Below, in pieces: positions 1-8,621 of a stretch of DNA of 30,457 nucleotides; the first letter of the stretch is position 1, and each line of letters starts with the position of its first letter. The DNA is from an uncultured Clostridia bacterium (GTDB lineage: Bacteria > Bacillota > Clostridia > Oscillospirales > Acutalibacteraceae). Under the pieces are notes generated by a model. That model had not been told where the DNA came from and ran no database searches. It was given only the letters and a program-made list of their open reading frames with translations. A program made the translations under genes and the position numbers. The stretch is from positions 1-30,457 of the forward strand of contig CALCHE010000099.1 in assembly GCA_937901145.1 (NCBI GenBank), read 5' to 3'.

Positions 1-985
1 CGATTTCTGTGGGATGGTTGTGAGTTTCATTTTTAAACATAAGAAGCCAGTCCTGGTCCTCGCCGTTTACTGTGGCAGTAACGTGGATGGAGCAGGCGTT
101 GATTTCTTCGCTTTCGTCAAGCTCGGGAAGAAGGCCACGCTTTTTGAGTGTCTTGGTACCGATGGTAGCGATGTCCATAAGTGTCTGAGGACGCTTAGCA
201 GCCTTTTCTTCACCGTAAACCTCTACTCTTGCAGCTAAATAACGGTCATAAGCCTCCTGAACTGCAGGGTCGCTGATGCGAACATTATCGATGTGTGTGG
301 AGAAGGTGGTGTGACGGCAGTGGTCAGACCAGTAGGTGTCAACCACGCGGATTTCTGTGATGGTGGGATCTCTGTGCTCTGTGTCTCTGAAATAAGCCTG
401 AAGGAACTTAAGGTCGTCCAGGTCCATAGCCAGACCCTTTTCGTCGAGAAGTGCCTGAAGAGCGGCTTCGTCCATACCGATGAAGCCCTCCACAGTGTCA
501 ACTGTTTCGGGAGCGGCATAAGAAGCTGCGAGGGTTTCGGGCTTGTCAAGAGAAGCTTCACGGCTTTCAACAGCATTGATTACGTGGTGCTTGAAGGCTT
601 CGATGTCAGATTCTGTGATTTCACCGTAGAGAGCATAAACCTTTGCGGTGCGGATGAGAGGACGCTCACCCTGAGAGATAATCTGAATACACTGAGCGGC
701 AGAGTCTGCTCTCTGGTCGAACTGACCGGGAAGAGCTTCTACTGCGAAAACATAAGCATCAGGAATTTCCACGCTGTCATATACATCATCCAGCTGAGGC
801 TCTGAGAAAACAGTTTTTACAGCGTAGCCGAACAATTCTTCAGTAATATTTTCTGCATCATAGCGGTTGAAAAGACGGATATTTTCCAGCTTTTCGATGC
901 CGAGCAGGTTTTTTGCTTCATTAAGAAGACCTTTGGCTTCGTTTTCGAGACCTGCTTTCTTTTCTACAAATATACGATAAACCAT
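1..985 (-). CDS. purL: Phosphoribosylformylglycinamidine synthase (PurL), N-terminal part; continues past left edge
   Basis: Partial gene: about 328 codons from the start are present and the 3' part lies outside the window. PurL converts FGAR, glutamine and ATP to FGAM (purine step 4). The N-terminus (MVYRIFVEKKAG) resembles the PurS-like domain of the long single-chain PurL. Around residues 225-240 it carries the family signature VVDTYWSDHCRHTTF, and near the window edge NETHNHPTEI, the start of the first AIRS-like catalytic half. Long PurLs of this type run to about 1,200 residues with a C-terminal glutaminase domain, which cannot be checked here. The ATG at 985 follows GGAGG with 9-10 bases spacing. 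It lies 19 bases after purD and is the last visible gene of the purine operon. Confidence 0.95.
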   Translation of the reverse strand, partial: MVYRIFVEKKAGLENEAKGLLNEAKNLLGIEKLENIRLFNRYDAENITEELFGYAVKTVFSEPQLDDVYDSVEIPDAYVFAVEALPGQFDQRADSAAQCIQIISQGERPLIRTAKVYALYGEITESDIEAFKHHVINAVESREASLDKPETLAASYAAPETVDTVEGFIGMDEAALQALLDEKGLAMDLDDLKFLQAYFRDTEHRDPTITEIRVVDTYWSDHCRHTTFSTHIDNVRISDPAVQEAYDRYLAARVEVYGEEKAAKRPQTLMDIATIGTKTLKKRGLLPELDESEEINACSIHVTATVNGEDQDWLLMFKNETHNHPTEI

Positions 986-1004
986 TTATTTTTTTCCTCC
1001 ATTA

Positions 1005-2267
1005 TCATTTGGCCTGAAGGGCTCTCTGACCGATATCCGATCTGCGGTAAGCACCCTCAAACTTCACACCGTCGGACAGACGGTAGGCTTCCTTGATAGC
1101 TTCTGAGAGGGAATCTGCGATAGCGGTGGTACCGGTAACACGTCCGCCCCAGGTAAGAAGCTTTTCGCCTTCTTTTTTTGCTCCGGCTACGAAGGTAGCG
1201 GCGAGAGCTTCATCTGTAAAGGTCATTTCGAAGCCTTTTTTATAAGAAGTGGGATAGCCTGCAGAAGCTAAAATAACACAGCAGGCATGCTTATCAGCGA
1301 ACTTTACCTCCACGTCAGCGAGTGTACCGTTTGTTGTTGCCTGCATAACGGTGAGAAGATCGCTTTCGAGAAGGGGAAGAACTACCTGAGTTTCGGGATC
1401 ACCGAAGCGGCAGTTATATTCGATAACCTTGGGACCGTTCGGTGTGAGCATAAGTCCGAAGTAAAGACAGCCCTTGAAGGTACGTCCTTCTGCATTCATA
1501 GCATTGATTGTAGGAAGGAAAATGGTTTCCATACATTCATCAGCTATATCCTTTGTATAATAGGGGTTGGGAGCTACTGTGCCCATACCGCCTGTATTAA
1601 GACCTGTGTCGTTGTCTCCGATACGCTTGTGGTCCATAGAGGAGACCATAGGCTTTACTACCTTACCGTCAGTGAAGGCAAGAACGGAAACCTCGGGACC
1701 TGTAAGGAATTCTTCGATAACTACGCGGGAGCCGGATTTACCGAAGATACCGCCTTCCATCATATCGCGAACTGCATTTTTTGCCTCGTCGCGGGTTTCG
1801 GCGATGATAACACCCTTACCCAGGGCCAGACCGTCAGCTTTGATAACTGTGGGAATGGGAGCAGTTTCGAGATAGCTGAGAGCTGCCTGCATATCCTCGA
1901 ATACCTCGTATGCGGCAGTAGGAATGCCGTATTTTTTCATAAGGTTCTTTGAGAAAACCTTACTGCCTTCGATGATAGCAGCATCAGCTTTAGGGCCGAA
2001 GCAGGGGATGCCCTTTTCCTCCAGAGCATCTACACAGCCTAAAACGAGGGGATCATCGGGAGCGACGACGGCATAATCTATTCCGTTTTCAGCTGCGAAG
2101 GAAACGATTTTTTCTATTTCGGTAGCACCGATTTCCACACAGGTAGCATCTGCGGCGATACCGCCGTTACCGGGAAGTGCGAAAATCTCGGTGATTTCCT
2201 TGTTTTCTTTGAGCTTTTTGATGATGGCGTGTTCGCGTCCGCCACCACCTACAACCATTACTTTCAT
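1005..2267 (-). CDS. purD: Phosphoribosylamine-glycine ligase (GAR synthetase, PurD)
   Basis: 420 residues, the usual length. PurD joins 5-phosphoribosylamine to glycine with ATP, giving GAR (purine step 2), in the cytoplasm. The N-terminus MKVMVVGGGGREHAI is the hallmark PurD signature. An ATP-grasp domain spans roughly residues 100-330 with VIKADGLALGKGV near 142-155, followed by NTGGMG and NCRFGDPETQ around 225-295. The C-terminal domain contains GGRV.. and the closing RSDIG motif. Start ATG at 2267 follows AAGGAG with a normal spacing. It sits 12 bases after glyA and 19 bases before purL, so it is co-transcribed. Its product phosphoribosylamine substrate is unstable, which makes the state of PurF in this operon important. 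Confidence 0.97.
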   Translation of the reverse strand: MKVMVVGGGGREHAIIKKLKENKEITEIFALPGNGGIAADATCVEIGATEIEKIVSFAAENGIDYAVVAPDDPLVLGCVDALEEKGIPCFGPKADAAIIEGSKVFSKNLMKKYGIPTAAYEVFEDMQAALSYLETAPIPTVIKADGLALGKGVIIAETRDEAKNAVRDMMEGGIFGKSGSRVVIEEFLTGPEVSVLAFTDGKVVKPMVSSMDHKRIGDNDTGLNTGGMGTVAPNPYYTKDIADECMETIFLPTINAMNAEGRTFKGCLYFGLMLTPNGPKVIEYNCRFGDPETQVVLPLLESDLLTVMQATTNGTLADVEVKFADKHACCVILASAGYPTSYKKGFEMTFTDEALAATFVAGAKKEGEKLLTWGGRVTGTTAIADSLSEAIKEAYRLSDGVKFEGAYRRSDIGQRALQAK

Positions 2268-2279
2268 TTTATACTCTCC

Positions 2280-3521
2280 TTATTTATAGATAGGGAATCT
2301 CTCACAGAGAGTCATAACTTCCTTTGTAACCTGTTCCTTACTGCCTTCGAAGTCAGTGATAACTGCCTTTATCCATTTGGCGATAAGGAGCATTTCCTCT
2401 TCCTTGAAGCCTCTGGAGGTAACGGCGGCAGTACCGATTCTGAGACCGCTGGTTACGAAGGGACTCTTAGGATCGTTGGGAATGGTGTTTTTATTTGTGG
2501 TGATGTGAACCTCGTCAAGTCTCTTTTCGAGCTCCTTACCTGAAAGGTCGAAATTTCGAAGGTCGAGAAGGATGAGGTGGTTATCTGTACCGCCTGAAAC
2601 GATGTTGATGCCTTCTTTTTTGAGAGCATCACAGAGGACAGCACAGTTTTTCACGATCTGCTTCTGATATTCTTTGAATTCATCGGTAAGTGCCTCACCG
2701 AAGGCTACAGCCTTGGCAGCGATGACGTGCATGAGAGGACCGCCCTGTGTACCGGGGAAAACAGCCTTATCGATTTTCTGTGCCAGGTCTGCTGTGCAGA
2801 GGATAAGACCGCCACGGGGACCTCTTAAGGTTTTATGAGTGGTGGAGGTTACTACATGTGCATAGGGAACGGGAGAGGGATGTACACCTGCGGCTACGAG
2901 ACCTGCGATGTGTGCCATATCAACCATAAGGTATGCACCTACCTCGTCTGCGATTTCTCTGCAGCGCTTAAAGTCGATGATTCTGGAGTATGCACTGGCA
3001 CCTACTACGATGAGCTTGGGCTGACACTCTTTGGCTAAGGTGAGCATTTTATCGTAGTCGATGGTTTCGGTGGTGTCATCCACACCGTACTGCACGATGT
3101 TCCAGTATTTACCTGAGATGTTTACAGGTGAACCGTGGGAGAGATGTCCGCCCTGAGAAAGGTTCATACCCATAACTGTGTCACCGACCTCTAAAAGTGC
3201 GAAGAAGGCGGCAAGATTAGCATTGGCGCCTGAGTGGGGCTGAACATTAGCGTGTTCTGCACCGAAAAGCTTCTTTGCTCTTTCGCGGGCGATGTTTTCT
3301 ACCTCGTCTACACAGTGGCATCCGCCGTAGTAACGCTTACCGGGATAGCCTTCTGCATATTTATTGGTAAGAACGCTGCCTGCAGCTAAAAGTACAGCCT
3401 TGGAAACGATGTTTTCTGAAGCGATAAGTTCGATGAAGGTCTGCTGTCTGTCCATTTCCTTTTCACAGGCAGCGAAAACCTCACTGTCAAATTCGTTGAG
3501 CTGGTCAAAGTGTTTAAGCAT
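2280..3521 (-). CDS. glyA: Serine hydroxymethyltransferase
   Basis: 413 residues, full length for bacterial SHMT. This PLP enzyme interconverts serine plus THF with glycine plus 5,10-methylene-THF. The PLP lysine lies in TSTTHKTLRGPRGG (Lys230), and the cofactor-holding aspartate in DMAHIAGL (Asp201). The N-terminal motif ELIASENI and YAEGYPGKRYYGG are typical. Its position between the AICAR transformylase and purD fits its role: glycine is the substrate of PurD, and the one-carbon unit feeds PurN and AICARFT. ZTP/pfl riboswitches are known to be associated with glyA and purine genes, consistent with control from the leader at 9900-9992. The start lies 26 bases after the preceding stop. Confidence 0.97.
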   Translation of the reverse strand: MLKHFDQLNEFDSEVFAACEKEMDRQQTFIELIASENIVSKAVLLAAGSVLTNKYAEGYPGKRYYGGCHCVDEVENIARERAKKLFGAEHANVQPHSGANANLAAFFALLEVGDTVMGMNLSQGGHLSHGSPVNISGKYWNIVQYGVDDTTETIDYDKMLTLAKECQPKLIVVGASAYSRIIDFKRCREIADEVGAYLMVDMAHIAGLVAAGVHPSPVPYAHVVTSTTHKTLRGPRGGLILCTADLAQKIDKAVFPGTQGGPLMHVIAAKAVAFGEALTDEFKEYQKQIVKNCAVLCDALKKEGINIVSGGTDNHLILLDLRNFDLSGKELEKRLDEVHITTNKNTIPNDPKSPFVTSGLRIGTAAVTSRGFKEEEMLLIAKWIKAVITDFEGSKEQVTKEVMTLCERFPIYK

Positions 3522-3547
3522 TATATCTGTTCTCCTATGTATTTATA

Positions 3548-4732
3548 TTAGTGATGGAAAAGTCTCATTTTAGTGAATGCCATTACCATATTGTACTTGT
3601 CAGCACATTCGATAACTGCATCGTCTCTGATAGAGCCGCCGGGCTCTGCGATGTAGCTTACGCCGCTGCGGTAGGCTCTTTCGATGTTATCAGAGAAGGG
3701 GAAGAAAGCGTCGGAGCCGAGGGCGATGCCTGAGAAGGTTTTAAGGTGAGCTTCCATCTCTTCTTTGGTGAAGGGTTCAGGCTGAGAGGTGAAATATTTC
3801 TGCCAGTTGCCGTCTGCACATACATCCTCTTCGTTTTTATTGATATAGCCGTCGATAACATTATCTCTGTCTGCTCTGCCGAGAGTGGGAAGGAAGGGAA
3901 GATTAAGAACTTTGTCAGCCTGACGGAGAAGCCAGGTATCTGCCTTGGTGCCGGCGAGACGGGTGCAGTGAATTCTGGACTGCTGACCTGCGCCTACGCC
4001 GATAGCCTGACCGTCTACTGCATAGCATACGGAGTTTGACTGAGTGTATTTGAGAGTGATGAGAGCTACGATAAGGTCTCTCTTTGCACTTTCGGGAAGC
4101 TCCTTATTTTTTGTAACGATGTCCTCGAGGAGCGCTTCATTGATTTCGAAATTATTTCTGCCCTGCTCGAAGGTGATACCGTAAACCTGCTTGGTTTCGA
4201 TTTCTGCGGGAACGAAATCAGCGTCGATTTTAACTACATTGTAGTTGCCGTTTCTTTTAAGCTTGAGAATAGCGAGAGCTTCATCTGTGTAGCCCGGAGC
4301 GATAACGCCGTCGGAGATTTCTCTTTTTATGAGCTTGGCTGTAGTAGCGTCGCACACATCGGAAAGTGCGACCCAGTCACCGAAGGAGCACATTCTGTCA
4401 GTACCTCTGGCACGTGCATAAGCGCAGGCGAGAGGGCTTTCGTCGAGACCTTCTACATCATCGACGAAGCAAGCTTTTTTAAGCTTTTCGGGAAGAACGG
4501 TACCGCAGGCTGCTGATGTGGGACTTACGTGCTTGAAGGATGCGGCGCAGGGAAGACCTGTTGCTTCCTTAAGCTCTTTGACAAGCTGCCAGGAATTGAA
4601 AGCATCAAGGAAATTGATGTATCCGGGTCTGCCTGAGAGGATTTCGATGGGAAGCTCACTGCCGTCGTGCATATAAATCTTTGCAGGCTTCTGATTGGGG
4701 TTACAGCCATATTTGAGTTCAAATTCTTTCAT
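3548..4732 (-). CDS. purH: Stand-alone AICAR transformylase (PurH-type formyltransferase domain only)
   Basis: 394 residues, too short for bifunctional PurH (about 510-530) and lacking the N-terminal IMP cyclohydrolase (MGS-like) domain. It transfers a formyl group from 10-formyl-THF to AICAR, making FAICAR (step 9). The N-terminus ELKYGCNPNQKPA matches the opening of the AICARFT domain (LRYGxNPHQ in fused enzymes). ASFKHVSPTSAACG around residues 64-77 contains the catalytic Lys-His pair, FNSWQLV precedes it, and the C-terminus MRLFHH matches the usual end. The cyclohydrolase step is supplied by the separate PurO-type gene immediately upstream, 33 bases away. The symbol purH is used for the formyltransferase activity only; databases often leave this clostridial form without a symbol. 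Confidence 0.92.
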   Translation of the reverse strand: MKEFELKYGCNPNQKPAKIYMHDGSELPIEILSGRPGYINFLDAFNSWQLVKELKEATGLPCAASFKHVSPTSAACGTVLPEKLKKACFVDDVEGLDESPLACAYARARGTDRMCSFGDWVALSDVCDATTAKLIKREISDGVIAPGYTDEALAILKLKRNGNYNVVKIDADFVPAEIETKQVYGITFEQGRNNFEINEALLEDIVTKNKELPESAKRDLIVALITLKYTQSNSVCYAVDGQAIGVGAGQQSRIHCTRLAGTKADTWLLRQADKVLNLPFLPTLGRADRDNVIDGYINKNEEDVCADGNWQKYFTSQPEPFTKEEMEAHLKTFSGIALGSDAFFPFSDNIERAYRSGVSYIAEPGGSIRDDAVIECADKYNMVMAFTKMRLFHH

Positions 4733-4765
4733 TGTTATAACTCCTTTATATGTATTGCTTTCTTC

Positions 4766-5482
4766 TTATTTATTTTTGTTTACTACCCGTGTTTCAGCTT
4801 CGCCGCTTTCGATGTCGATGTATCTTACGAAAAGGGAAACCTTGTTGTCTTCGTTGAGATTAGTCCAGATAAGGTCTGTAAGCTCATCGATGGAAACATC
4901 GGGAAGAGTGAGGGTTTTGGGCTCGCCTTCAAAAGAGGGGAGGGGATTTCCGTCACAGTTGTAGGTGTGGATGAACTTTGCCTTACCGCAGAGAGGATTA
5001 GAATAAGCGTAGGTGAAGCGCTCACAGGATGAGTCGTTACCCTCTGCACTTTTAAGGATAGACATAGCGAAGTTCATACCGTCCTTTTCCAGACGGATGA
5101 TACCGGAGATTCTCGGTGTGAAGTTAGGAGCATCGTCCTCGAAATCACGGGTACGGAGAGCCTGCTCGAAGGTGAGCTGCTTATCCATAAGCTCGTAGAT
5201 GGTATCGGTCTGATCGCCGTTTGTAACGATAGTCTTGTTTCCGAGAACTCTTACGGGGTAATAGATAATAAGGTGGGGGTCTGTCATTTTGCTTTCATCG
5301 AAGGCCTTGGTGCGCATAGCGTCGCCTTCGAGAACGAAAACACGGTTACGGCTGTTTTCGCTTCTGCCCATAATGAAGTAAGCAGTTACAGCCTTTTTGC
5401 CGTCGGCACTTTTACCGATGATGATACCTCTGCCGTGGTAGGCAAGAGAATTAAGTTCGTCTTTTATAGTGTTAACTTTCAT
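4766..5482 (-). CDS. purO: IMP cyclohydrolase, PurO type
   Basis: 238 residues. The N-terminal region, with SLAYHGRGIIIG, TAYFIMGRS and ENSRNRVF, matches the archaeal-type PurO / IMP cyclohydrolase family that closes FAICAR to IMP (step 10), and is unrelated to the PurH cyclohydrolase domain. Context supports this: it overlaps purN by one base (TAATG) and directly precedes the AICAR transformylase that makes its substrate. The remaining residues (for example DLIIYYPVR-like and SNPLCGKAKFIHTYNCDG) are consistent with the family, but I cannot name catalytic residues with certainty. Assignment rests on the N-terminal motif, length and operon position. Confidence 0.85.
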   Translation of the reverse strand: MKVNTIKDELNSLAYHGRGIIIGKSADGKKAVTAYFIMGRSENSRNRVFVLEGDAMRTKAFDESKMTDPHLIIYYPVRVLGNKTIVTNGDQTDTIYELMDKQLTFEQALRTRDFEDDAPNFTPRISGIIRLEKDGMNFAMSILKSAEGNDSSCERFTYAYSNPLCGKAKFIHTYNCDGNPLPSFEGEPKTLTLPDVSIDELTDLIWTNLNEDNKVSLFVRYIDIESGEAETRVVNKNK

Positions 5483-6090
5483 TACTTGCTCTCCTTGATT
5501 TCTTTAGATATTTTTTCTGCGGAAAGGGGAAGGATAATCCATTCGGCTTCCTCCATAACTCTCTTCTGCAGAATTTCGGGAGTGTCGCCTTCTTTGATTT
5601 CCACAGCTTTCTGCATAATGATTTCGCCACCGTCGGGAATCTCATTTACGAAATGCACCGTGGCACCGGTTACCTTGACTCCGTAGCTGAGTGCGGCCTC
5701 GTGAACGTAAAGTCCGTAGAAGCCTTTTCCGCAGAAAGAGGGGATAAGAGAGGGATGAACATTGAGGATTCTTTTATCAAACTGTCTCGTAAAGGATTCG
5801 GAAAGGATGCTCATAAAGCCGGCTAAGACGATAAGCTCGATGCCGTTTTCTCTGAGAAGAGAGATGATTTTTTCTTCGAAGGCTTCCTGTGAGCCGAGCT
5901 CCTTTTTAAGAACTACCTCACTTTTGATTCCGTTATCTGCCGCTCTCTGAAGAGCATAGGCGTTTTTATTGTTTGAAATAACGAGAGTGATTTCTCCGCT
6001 TTCGATGATGCCGCTTTTCTGAGCATCGATAAGAGCCTGAAGGTTAGTGCCGCCGCCTGAAACGAGTACGGCAATTTTAGTTTTACTCAT
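5482..6090 (-). CDS. purN: Phosphoribosylglycinamide formyltransferase (PurN)
   Basis: 202 residues, standard for the folate-dependent GAR transformylase that makes FGAR (step 3). The N-terminus KIAVLVSGGGTNLQAL is the nucleotide-binding signature. Catalytic Asn110 and His112 lie in ILNVHPSLIPSF, followed by GKGFYGLYVHEA. The catalytic Asp153 lies in VNEIPDGGEII. The stop codon overlaps the purO start (TAATG), suggesting translational coupling. It starts 12 bases after purM. It consumes 10-formyl-THF, as does AICARFT, so both formyl-dependent steps sit in the same ZTP-controlled transcript. Confidence 0.97.
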   Translation of the reverse strand: MSKTKIAVLVSGGGTNLQALIDAQKSGIIESGEITLVISNNKNAYALQRAADNGIKSEVVLKKELGSQEAFEEKIISLLRENGIELIVLAGFMSILSESFTRQFDKRILNVHPSLIPSFCGKGFYGLYVHEAALSYGVKVTGATVHFVNEIPDGGEIIMQKAVEIKEGDTPEILQKRVMEEAEWIILPLSAEKISKEIKESK

Positions 6091-6102
6091 AACCCTTACC
6101 TC

Positions 6103-7158
6103 TTATTCGATGATAATTTTTTCATCACCTTCGATGATTTCACCGATAACGTAAGCATCGATGCCGTTTTCTTTAAGAACTGAAAGTGAAAGCTCAGCCT
6201 CATCAGCGGGAACGACGATGCTCATACCGACACCCATATTATAGGTGTTATACATATCGCGCTCGGGAACATTGCCCCACTTAGCGATTACATCAAAGAT
6301 GGGAAGAACCTTAACTGCTGATTTGTCAATCTTTGCGCAAAGACCGTCAGGGATGGAACGGGGAATGTTTTCGTAGAAGCCGCCGCCTGTGATGTGAGAA
6401 ATACCCTTTACCTTTACTTTTTCGATGAGGGCTAAAACAGGCTTTACATAAATCTTTGTGGGAACGAGAAGTGCTTCTGCGATGCTTTTGCCGCCGAGTT
6501 CCTCGCGTGCTACATAAAGCTCGGGGTTATTGTTATCGATGTCGAAAACCTTACGGCATAAGCTGAAGCCGTTTGAGTGGATACCTGTGGAGGGGAGAGC
6601 GATAACCACATCTCCTGCAGCCATTTTGCTGTTGTCGATCATTTTGGGTTTGTCTACCACACCTACTGCGAAGCCTGCAAGGTCGTAATCCTCCTCGGGC
6701 ATAAGTCCGGGATGCTCGGCAGTTTCACCGCCGATAAGAGCAGCACCTGACTGAACACAGCCTTCTGCCACACCGCTTACGATTTCAGCGATCTTTTCGG
6801 GAAAGTTTTTACCGCATGCGATATAGTCAAGGAAGAATAAGGGCTTGGCACCCACACAGATAATGTCGTTTACACACATAGCTACTGCATCGATACCGAT
6901 GGTGTCGTGCTTATCCATAAGAATGGCAAGCTTAACCTTGGTGCCGCAGCCGTCAGTACCTGAAACGGAAACGGGATGTTCCATTCCTGCGATGCAGCTC
7001 AGATCGAAGCAACCGCCGAAGCCGCCTACATCATCTACGGAGCCCTCGTTACGGGTTCTTGCCACGTGTTTTTTCATCAGCTCTACTGATTTGTAGCCTG
7101 CAGTAATGTCAACGCCTGCTGCTGCATAGCTGGCAGAAAAAGAATTTTTATGATCCAT
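6103..7158 (-). CDS. purM: Phosphoribosylformylglycinamidine cyclo-ligase (AIR synthetase, PurM)
   Basis: 351 residues, normal length. PurM uses ATP to close FGAM to AIR (step 5). The N-terminus SYAAAGVDITAGYKSVELMK is the PurM opening. SGTDGCGTKVKLA (about residues 67-79) replaces the usual TDGVGTK loop with a Cys in it. GIDAVAMCVNDI and GGETAEHPG follow, then the C-terminal AIRS domain with THITGGGFYENIPR-like sequence near residues 260-275 (here SHITGGGFYENIPR). Gaps of 22 bases to purF and 12 bases to purN indicate co-transcription. Confidence 0.97.
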   Translation of the reverse strand: MDHKNSFSASYAAAGVDITAGYKSVELMKKHVARTRNEGSVDDVGGFGGCFDLSCIAGMEHPVSVSGTDGCGTKVKLAILMDKHDTIGIDAVAMCVNDIICVGAKPLFFLDYIACGKNFPEKIAEIVSGVAEGCVQSGAALIGGETAEHPGLMPEEDYDLAGFAVGVVDKPKMIDNSKMAAGDVVIALPSTGIHSNGFSLCRKVFDIDNNNPELYVAREELGGKSIAEALLVPTKIYVKPVLALIEKVKVKGISHITGGGFYENIPRSIPDGLCAKIDKSAVKVLPIFDVIAKWGNVPERDMYNTYNMGVGMSIVVPADEAELSLSVLKENGIDAYVIGEIIEGDEKIIIE

Positions 7159-7180
7159 TATTAAATTCTCCTATATTTTT

Positions 7181-8605
7181 TTATTCTTTTCCGGTCCAAC
7201 AGTAGGTGCATACCTTGTCAGCCGGGAGTCCTATAGCTTTGATTATTCCGTCAATAGACTGGAATTCAAGAGATGTAAAATGCAGTTTTTCACAAATAGC
7301 ATTTCTTAATTTCTTTCCGCGTTCAGTCGAAGAATCTATGTATTCGTCGATATGCTTAATGCCCTCATCACCCTCGAGCTCGGAAATAGTGCTTCGTGCG
7401 ATAAGCTCCATCTCTGAGGTAGCTCTGGAGAAATTGAGATATTTACAGCTGTACATAATCGGAGGACAGGCTGAGCGGATGTGAACCTCTTTGGCACCGT
7501 TTTCGTAAAGGAATTCCACGGTCTCACGAAGCTGTGTGCCGCGTACGATACTGTCATCGACGAAGAGAAGCTTTTTACCGTAAATAAGGTCGTGAACGGG
7601 AATCTGCTTCATTTTGGCCACTCGGTTTCTTTCGTTCTGATTAACCGGTGTGAAGCTTCGTGCCCATGTCGGTGTGTATTTTATGAAGGGACGGGCAAAC
7701 TGAATTCTGCTTTCGTGGGCATAACCGATAGCGTGGGGTGTGCCTGAATCGGGAACACCGCTTACATAATCGATGTCCTGTGCCACTGAGTTCTTTCTGT
7801 CTGCCTCAGCCATAATCTGGCCGTTTCTGTATCGCATCACTTCTACGTTTATACCTTCATAGCAGGAATTTGAGTAGCCGTAATAGGACCATAGGAAGGC
7901 ACAGATTTTAATTTTGTCGCCGGGCTCCTGTAAAACCCTGAAGCTGTCGGCAGTAAACTCGACTGTTTCACCGGGACCCAGCTCCTTATAGTCGTTGTAG
8001 CCTAATTTTTTGTAGGCGAAGTCCTCGAAGGAGACACAGTAGCCGTCGTCGTTGGAGCCGATTAAAACAGGGATTCTTCCCATCTTGTCACGGGAAGCGA
8101 TGATTCTGCCGTCATCGGTAAGAATCAGAATCGATGCCGTACCGTCGATAAGACTCTGGGCATATCTGATACCCTCGGCAAAGGATTCCTTCTGATTAAT
8201 CAGTGCTGCGACGAGCTCTGTGGAGTTTATACCCTCATTGGTCATGGCACCGAAATGGCCGCCGTTTGCGAAAAGAAAGTCTTCGACTAATTTTTCTTTA
8301 TTGTTTATCAGACCGATAATGCATATAGCATAAAGGCCTAACTTTGAGCGTATAAGCAAAGGCTGTGCATCAGAATCACTGATGCACCCTATAGCCGCGT
8401 TACCCTTCATCGTGCCTGAAATGTTTTCAAACTTCGTTCTGAAGGGTGAATTTTCAATTTTGTGAATTTTACGTTGTAATCCTTTTTTCCCGTCGTATGC
8501 GGCCATACCGCCTCGGCGAGTACCAAGGTGTGAGTGATAGTCAGTACCGAAGAATACATCTAAAACAGTATCGTTTTTACTGACTGCACCGAAAAAACCA
8601 CCCAT
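7181..8605 (-). CDS. purF: PurF-like amidophosphoribosyltransferase with a degenerate glutaminase domain
   Basis: 474 residues. The C-terminal half is a clear type I phosphoribosyltransferase: VPDSGTPHAIGYA (284-296) and the PRPP loop VDDSIVRGT (349-357). Four cysteines match the [4Fe-4S] ligands of Bacillus-type PurF: C235, C387, C466 and C469 (CTYC at the C-terminus). The N-terminal Ntn-glutaminase half is degenerate. It begins MGGFFGA, where PurF has Cys1 (CGVFGI), so the nucleophile is Gly. The RYST motif is absent (IGCISDSDAQPLL, 72-84), and the NGN oxyanion motif reads IIGLINN (96-102). The ATG at 8605 follows AAGGAG at a normal distance and no in-frame upstream start gives a Cys. PurF makes phosphoribosylamine from PRPP; this one should be unable to use glutamine by the known route, but could use ammonia. 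Confidence 0.88.
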   Translation of the reverse strand: MGGFFGAVSKNDTVLDVFFGTDYHSHLGTRRGGMAAYDGKKGLQRKIHKIENSPFRTKFENISGTMKGNAAIGCISDSDAQPLLIRSKLGLYAICIIGLINNKEKLVEDFLFANGGHFGAMTNEGINSTELVAALINQKESFAEGIRYAQSLIDGTASILILTDDGRIIASRDKMGRIPVLIGSNDDGYCVSFEDFAYKKLGYNDYKELGPGETVEFTADSFRVLQEPGDKIKICAFLWSYYGYSNSCYEGINVEVMRYRNGQIMAEADRKNSVAQDIDYVSGVPDSGTPHAIGYAHESRIQFARPFIKYTPTWARSFTPVNQNERNRVAKMKQIPVHDLIYGKKLLFVDDSIVRGTQLRETVEFLYENGAKEVHIRSACPPIMYSCKYLNFSRATSEMELIARSTISELEGDEGIKHIDEYIDSSTERGKKLRNAICEKLHFTSLEFQSIDGIIKAIGLPADKVCTYCWTGKE

Positions 8606-8621
8606 AAAGTATACTCCTTAA

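Noticed and set aside
1287..1952. A 221-codon plus-strand open frame inside purD
   Set aside because: Antisense to a clearly recognised purD; a product of codon bias on the opposite strand.
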